NCBI GenBank assembly: GCA_003222535.1
Contig: QHWJ01000235.1
Coordinates: 1-64,000, forward strand
Length of the DNA stretch: 64,000 bases
Source of the DNA: Acidobacteriota bacterium
GTDB taxonomy: Bacteria > Acidobacteriota > Vicinamibacteria > Vicinamibacterales > CAVVIG01
Direction: 5' to 3'
Positions 59,991 through 64,000 of the stretch are shown piece by piece; the stretch's first letter is position 1, and every line of letters starts with the position of its first letter. Under the pieces are notes generated by a model that worked only from the letters and a program-made list of their open reading frames with translations, ran no database searches and was not told where the DNA came from. The translations under genes were made by a program, and so were the position numbers.

Positions 59991-62119
59991 GAGCGAAGCC
60001 CGCGCCGGCCGCGGGGCCGACGAGGGTCACCTCCTGGGTGGAGACCGTCGGAGCGATCTTTGCGCCCGGCGGCGCGCTGGCTCGCGCCATGCCCGGTTTC
60101 GAGCCGCGCGCCGGGCAGCTCGAGATGGCGTCGGCCGTCGCGCACGTGTTCGACGAGGGCGGCGTCCTCCTCGCCGAAGCGGGCACCGGCACCGGGAAGA
60201 CGCTCGCCTATCTCGTTCCGGCGATCCTGAGCCGCGAGCGCGTCCTCATCTCCACGGGCACCAAGAACCTTCAGGAGCAGATTTTCTTCAAGGACATTCC
60301 CGCTCTGCGTGAAGCGCTGGGCATTCCCTTCACCGCTGCGTGCATGAAGGGCCGCGCGAACTATCTGTGCCTGCACAAGCTCGATCAGCTCGCCGGCGGG
60401 GCCGGCCCGGCGGCTCACGACGTCTTCCTGCCGATCATCCGCGACTGGTCGGAGCGCACGGAAACCGGCGATCGTGCCGAGCTCGAAGATCTGCCCGAGG
60501 ACCTCGCGTTCTGGAGCGAGGTGTCGGCGACCGCCGAAACGTGTCTCGGACCCGAGTGTCCGCGCTACGACGACTGCTTCGTCACGCGGATGCGACAGCA
60601 CGCCGCCGCGTCAGACGTGGTGATCGTCAACCATCACCTGCTCTGCGCCGACGCGGCCGTGCGAACGAGCGGGCTCGGTGAGGTGATCCCGGCGGTCAGC
60701 CGTGCGATCCTCGACGAAGCGCACCAGCTCGAGGACGTCGCGACGCAGTACTTCGGGTTCAGCGTCAGCAACTACCGGGTCGAGGATCTGGCCCGTGACG
60801 TCGAACGGCTGGTCGCGGTCGGCGGCGTCGAGGACAGACACGCGAAGGACGAGATCGCAAAGGCCGTCGAGCGCCTGCGCGATCGCGCGCGCGCCTTCTT
60901 CACCGAGCTCGCGTTCGCGCATCGCGGTGAAGGAGGCGTCAGAAACGAAGAGCGCGTGCGGGCCACGGTCGAATCGCTTGGACACACGCGCGACGCGGCC
61001 GCCCACCTCACCGGCGCCCTCGACATCATCGAAGCAACCCTGGCGCTGCTGAAGCCGGTCCGGCTCAAGCCGGACACGACCGGAGAGAGCGACGGCCCCG
61101 TGCGTGATCGGCGAGGTCACGGCAAGCCAGATCCCGGCAGGCGAGATCCCGGTAGGCAAGATCCCGGTAGTGTCCGGCTTCAGCCGGACCGTGACGACGA
61201 GATCGCCACAGACGTCCTTGCGCTCGCGCGGCGCGCGGGGTCGCTGCGTGACGAGCTGCGGTTTCTGCTGCGTGGCGGAGACGAAGAGTACGTCTATTTC
61301 GTGGAGTTCCGCGGACGCGGCACCTTCCTGCGCGCCTCGCCGATAAACGTCTCCACGATCGTGCGCGCGCAACTGCTCGATCGCATGCGGACGACAGTGC
61401 TCACGTCGGCGACGCTGACGGTGGACGGCGCGTTCGACTACGTGCGCGCACGGCTCGGCGTCGGCAAGGCCGCCGAGGTGCGCCTGCCGTCCGAGTTCGA
61501 CTTCCGCCGGCAGGCGATTCTCTATCTCCCGCCGCGCATGCCGGACCCACGCTCGGAGAATTTCGCCGTGGCGGCCGGCCGCGAGGTGATCGAAGTCCTC
61601 AGACGCACGCGCGGGCGCGCCTTCGTCCTCTTCACCAGCTACGCGACGATGCGCGCGGTGCAGGCGATGGCGGAGATGGCGCTGAACTACCCCATTTTCG
61701 CGCAGGGCGCGGCGCCGCGCTCGCAACTCCTGAATCAGTTCCGCCGGACTCCCCACTCGGTGCTGTTTGCCACCTCGAGCTTCTGGCAGGGCGTCGACGT
61801 GGTCGGCGAGGCCCTGAGCTGCGTCATCGTCGACAAGCTGCCTTTTGCGCCGCCCGGCGATCCCATCACGGCGGCGCGCATCGACGCGATTCGCGCGCGC
61901 GGCGGCGACCCGTTCAGCGAGTATCAGGTGCCGCTCGCGATCCTGGCGCTGCAGCAGGGGCTGGGCCGGCTCATCCGGCACCGGCGCGACCGCGGGGTCC
62001 TGGCGGTTCTCGATCCCCGCCTGCGGACCAGCGGATACGGGCGGCGCTTCGTCGCCTCTCTGCCGCCCGCGCCGATCGTGCACGACCTGTCCAGCATCGA
62101 GGCGTTCTTTGCCGGCTGA
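59960..62119 (+). CDS. DinG/XPD-like ATP-dependent DNA helicase
   Basis: [48 protein letters not shown]; exact start uncertain. Confidence 0.88.
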   Translation: MPEVPAVPGVGAKPAPAAGPTRVTSWVETVGAIFAPGGALARAMPGFEPRAGQLEMASAVAHVFDEGGVLLAEAGTGTGKTLAYLVPAILSRERVLISTGTKNLQEQIFFKDIPALREALGIPFTAACMKGRANYLCLHKLDQLAGGAGPAAHDVFLPIIRDWSERTETGDRAELEDLPEDLAFWSEVSATAETCLGPECPRYDDCFVTRMRQHAAASDVVIVNHHLLCADAAVRTSGLGEVIPAVSRAILDEAHQLEDVATQYFGFSVSNYRVEDLARDVERLVAVGGVEDRHAKDEIAKAVERLRDRARAFFTELAFAHRGEGGVRNEERVRATVESLGHTRDAAAHLTGALDIIEATLALLKPVRLKPDTTGESDGPVRDRRGHGKPDPGRRDPGRQDPGSVRLQPDRDDEIATDVLALARRAGSLRDELRFLLRGGDEEYVYFVEFRGRGTFLRASPINVSTIVRAQLLDRMRTTVLTSATLTVDGAFDYVRARLGVGKAAEVRLPSEFDFRRQAILYLPPRMPDPRSENFAVAAGREVIEVLRRTRGRAFVLFTSYATMRAVQAMAEMALNYPIFAQGAAPRSQLLNQFRRTPHSVLFATSSFWQGVDVVGEALSCVIVDKLPFAPPGDPITAARIDAIRARGGDPFSEYQVPLAILALQQGLGRLIRHRRDRGVLAVLDPRLRTSGYGRRFVASLPPAPIVHDLSSIEAFFAG
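61057..61190. repeat. REPIN-like element in frame inside the dinG-like gene
   Basis: 21-bp inverted arms ggtccggctcaagccggacac (61057-61077) and gtgtccggcttcagccggacc (61170-61190), 1 mismatch; internal 15-bp repeats agatcccggyaggca. Confidence 0.9.
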
Positions 62120-62226
62120 TTCGGCTCGAGGTCCGTCCTGTATCTTCGAGCCGCTCCCCGCCGTCGCGGATCGATGTAAACTACCCCCCAACGCGAAAGT
62201 TGCTCTCATTCTTCCAGGAGGATTCC

Positions 62227-63213
62227 ATGGTCCGCCGATTGAACGGCCGGCTTCCGTGGCTGGTGGCGTGCGCCGCAGGGTTCGCCCTATCGCTCGCGTC
62301 GCCTGCCGCTGCTCAGTCCACAGGGATGGTCAAGGGCGTCGTGAAAGACGCGCAGGGCCAGCCGGTTGATGGCGCAAAGGTCATCATCGACATGACCGAG
62401 GGCGTCAGCCGTCACTTTGAAACCAAGTCGAACAAGAAGGGCGAGTTCATCCAGATCGGCCTTCAGTCGGGGCCCTACAAGGTGACCGCCGAAAAAGACA
62501 AGCTCACGTCGAACACGGCCGAAGTCAGGGTCGCGATCAGCAGGCCGGCCGAGGTGAACCTGATTCTCGGCGCCGGCGGGCCGTCCGCGGCGGCGTCGAA
62601 GGAAGCGGCGGCGAAGAACGCGGAGCTGAAAAAGACCTTCGATGAAGGCGTCACGGCGAGCCGCGCGGGGAATCACGACGAGGCGATCGCCAAGTTCACG
62701 GCCGCCGCTGCCGTCAACGCGACGTGCTTCGACTGCTATTACAACATCGCGTACTCCGAATCGCAGAAGAAGGACTACGACAAGGCTGAGGCGGCCTACA
62801 AGAAGGCGATCGAGATCAAGGCCGATTACGCCGAGGCGTACAGCGGGCTGGCCAACATCTACAACGCGACGCGCAAGTTCGATCAGGCGGCGGCGGCGAG
62901 CGCGAAGGCGATGGAGCTGAGCAGCGCCGGCGCCGGCGGCGCCGCGGGCGGCGGCGGGAACGCCGACGCGATGTTCAATCAGGGCGTCATCCTCTGGAAT
63001 GGCGGGAAGGTCGCCGAGGCGAAGAAGCAGTTCGAAGCGGCGATCGCGGCGAACCCGAACCACGCCGAGTCGCACTACCAGCTCGGCATGGCGCTGGTGA
63101 ACGAGAACAACCTCGCCGGCGCCACGACCGAATTCGAGACGTACCTGAAGCTCGCGCCCTCAGGGCCGAACGCGGCGACGGCAAAAGGAATCCTGGGCAC
63201 GCTGAAGAAATAG
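62227..63213 (+). CDS. TPR protein with N-terminal carboxypeptidase-regulatory-like domain, exported
   Basis: SD caggagg; GMVKGVVKDAQGQPVDGAKVIID; TPR repeats. Confidence 0.88.
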   Translation: MVRRLNGRLPWLVACAAGFALSLASPAAAQSTGMVKGVVKDAQGQPVDGAKVIIDMTEGVSRHFETKSNKKGEFIQIGLQSGPYKVTAEKDKLTSNTAEVRVAISRPAEVNLILGAGGPSAAASKEAAAKNAELKKTFDEGVTASRAGNHDEAIAKFTAAAAVNATCFDCYYNIAYSESQKKDYDKAEAAYKKAIEIKADYAEAYSGLANIYNATRKFDQAAAASAKAMELSSAGAGGAAGGGGNADAMFNQGVILWNGGKVAEAKKQFEAAIAANPNHAESHYQLGMALVNENNLAGATTEFETYLKLAPSGPNAATAKGILGTLKK

Positions 63214-63941
63214 TGATCGACGCCGCCGCACTCCGTACCCGGCTGGCAGACGTCTGCGCGAGGATCGCGCGCGCCGCCGGCCGGGCAGGGCGCGACCCCG
63301 CTTCGGTCACCCTCATCGCCGTCTCCAAAACCTTCCCTCCCGAATACGTGCGTGCCGCCGCCGAGGCCGGCCAGGTCGACTTCGGCGAAAACAAGGTCCA
63401 GGAAGCGCGTCAGAAGATGGACCAGACCTCGGACCTTCAGATCCGGTGGCACCTGGTCGGCCATCTCCAGACGAACAAAGTGAAAAAGGCCTGCGGCTTC
63501 GACGTCGTGCATTCGATCGACGACGCCGGGCTGGTCGAAAAGCTGGACCACGCAGCGCTGGCGGCGGGGCGGCGACTGGACCTGCTCGTCCAGGTGGATC
63601 TCGCGGGTGAAGAGACCAAGCACGGCGCGCGCGAAGAAGAGCTGACCGCGATTTTCGAGGCGGGCCGGGCGGCGCGGGCTTCCCGGATCGTGGGGCTCAT
63701 GCTGTTGCCCCCCGCGGTCGACGATCCCGTCGCGGCCCGCCCGTATTTCAAGGCGCTTCGGGACGTGCGCGACCGGCTGCTGCGGCGGGGCGTGGACGCC
63801 TCGAGCCTGAAGGAACTGTCCATGGGCATGAGCCAGGATTTCGAGGTCGCAGTGGAAGAAGGCGCCACGCTCGTCCGTGTCGGGACGGCGATTTTCGGCA
63901 GCCGTCCACCGGGCCAAAACCCCATGATCATCGGGATTTAA
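63213..63941 (+). CDS. YggS/PLPBP family pyridoxal phosphate homeostasis protein
   Basis: VTLIAVSKTFPPEYVRAAAEAGQVDFGENKVQEA; WHLVGHLQTNK; LSMGMSQDFEVAVEEGATLVRVGTAIFG. Confidence 0.96.
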   Translation: MIDAAALRTRLADVCARIARAAGRAGRDPASVTLIAVSKTFPPEYVRAAAEAGQVDFGENKVQEARQKMDQTSDLQIRWHLVGHLQTNKVKKACGFDVVHSIDDAGLVEKLDHAALAAGRRLDLLVQVDLAGEETKHGAREEELTAIFEAGRAARASRIVGLMLLPPAVDDPVAARPYFKALRDVRDRLLRRGVDASSLKELSMGMSQDFEVAVEEGATLVRVGTAIFGSRPPGQNPMIIGI

Positions 63942-63942
63942 C

Positions 63943-64000
63943 CGCGGAGGACGCAGCGCTCGCTGAAAAAGCGTTTTCTCTATCTGCGTTCTCAGCGTGC
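63943..64000. repeat. Dispersed CGCAGAG-type palindromic repeat, truncated by window end
   Basis: accgcggaggacgcagcgctcgctgaaaaagcgttttctctatctgcgttctcagcg. Confidence 0.6.

Overview
The window is high-GC bacterial chromosome. Gene content and repeat style (multiple Oar-like TonB-dependent receptors, an ExbB/ExbD/TonB operon, HppA, repeat-derived peptides such as VRLKPDTT and ISHQPSA) suggest an Acidobacteriota/Vicinamibacteria-like lineage; that placement is inference. Most genes are housekeeping: relA/spoT, secDF-yajC-tgt, uppP, hppA, ddl, menC, accD, folC, lptD, a clpA/clpC-type ATPase, htpX, thiC with a TPP riboswitch, rpiB, glyA, dinG-like and a yggS-type gene. There is also a PfkB/GH4/permease sugar cluster. 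No CRISPR array, prophage, recognised defence island or tRNA was found. The unusual material lies between and inside the genes. (1) At least twelve intergenic junctions carry period-locked 7-9 nt tandem arrays; the word differs between loci but the period is nearly constant, and some arrays form inverted arms or run into start/stop codons and coding sequence. (2) Several dispersed palindromic (REP/REPIN-like) repeats sit in frame inside conserved proteins (DinG-like, the DUF92 fusion, PIG-L, an AlkD-like protein). (3) A 1256-bp IS630-family element abuts a 199-bp MITE at a shared TA. (4) Many genes have a -10 box about 7-9 nt from the start codon and no Shine-Dalgarno, suggesting leaderless mRNAs, including palindromic bidirectional promoters. 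(5) A strong-promoter, structured-leader, 16-codon Lys-rich ORF, terminator unit was missed by the ORF track. (6) A putative prenol kinase/prenyl-phosphate kinase (VTE5-VTE6-like) fusion lies next to a UbiA prenyltransferase. (7) folC and an M20 peptidase each carry an apparent out-of-frame internal deletion. All family assignments come from reading the translated sequences, without database searches.
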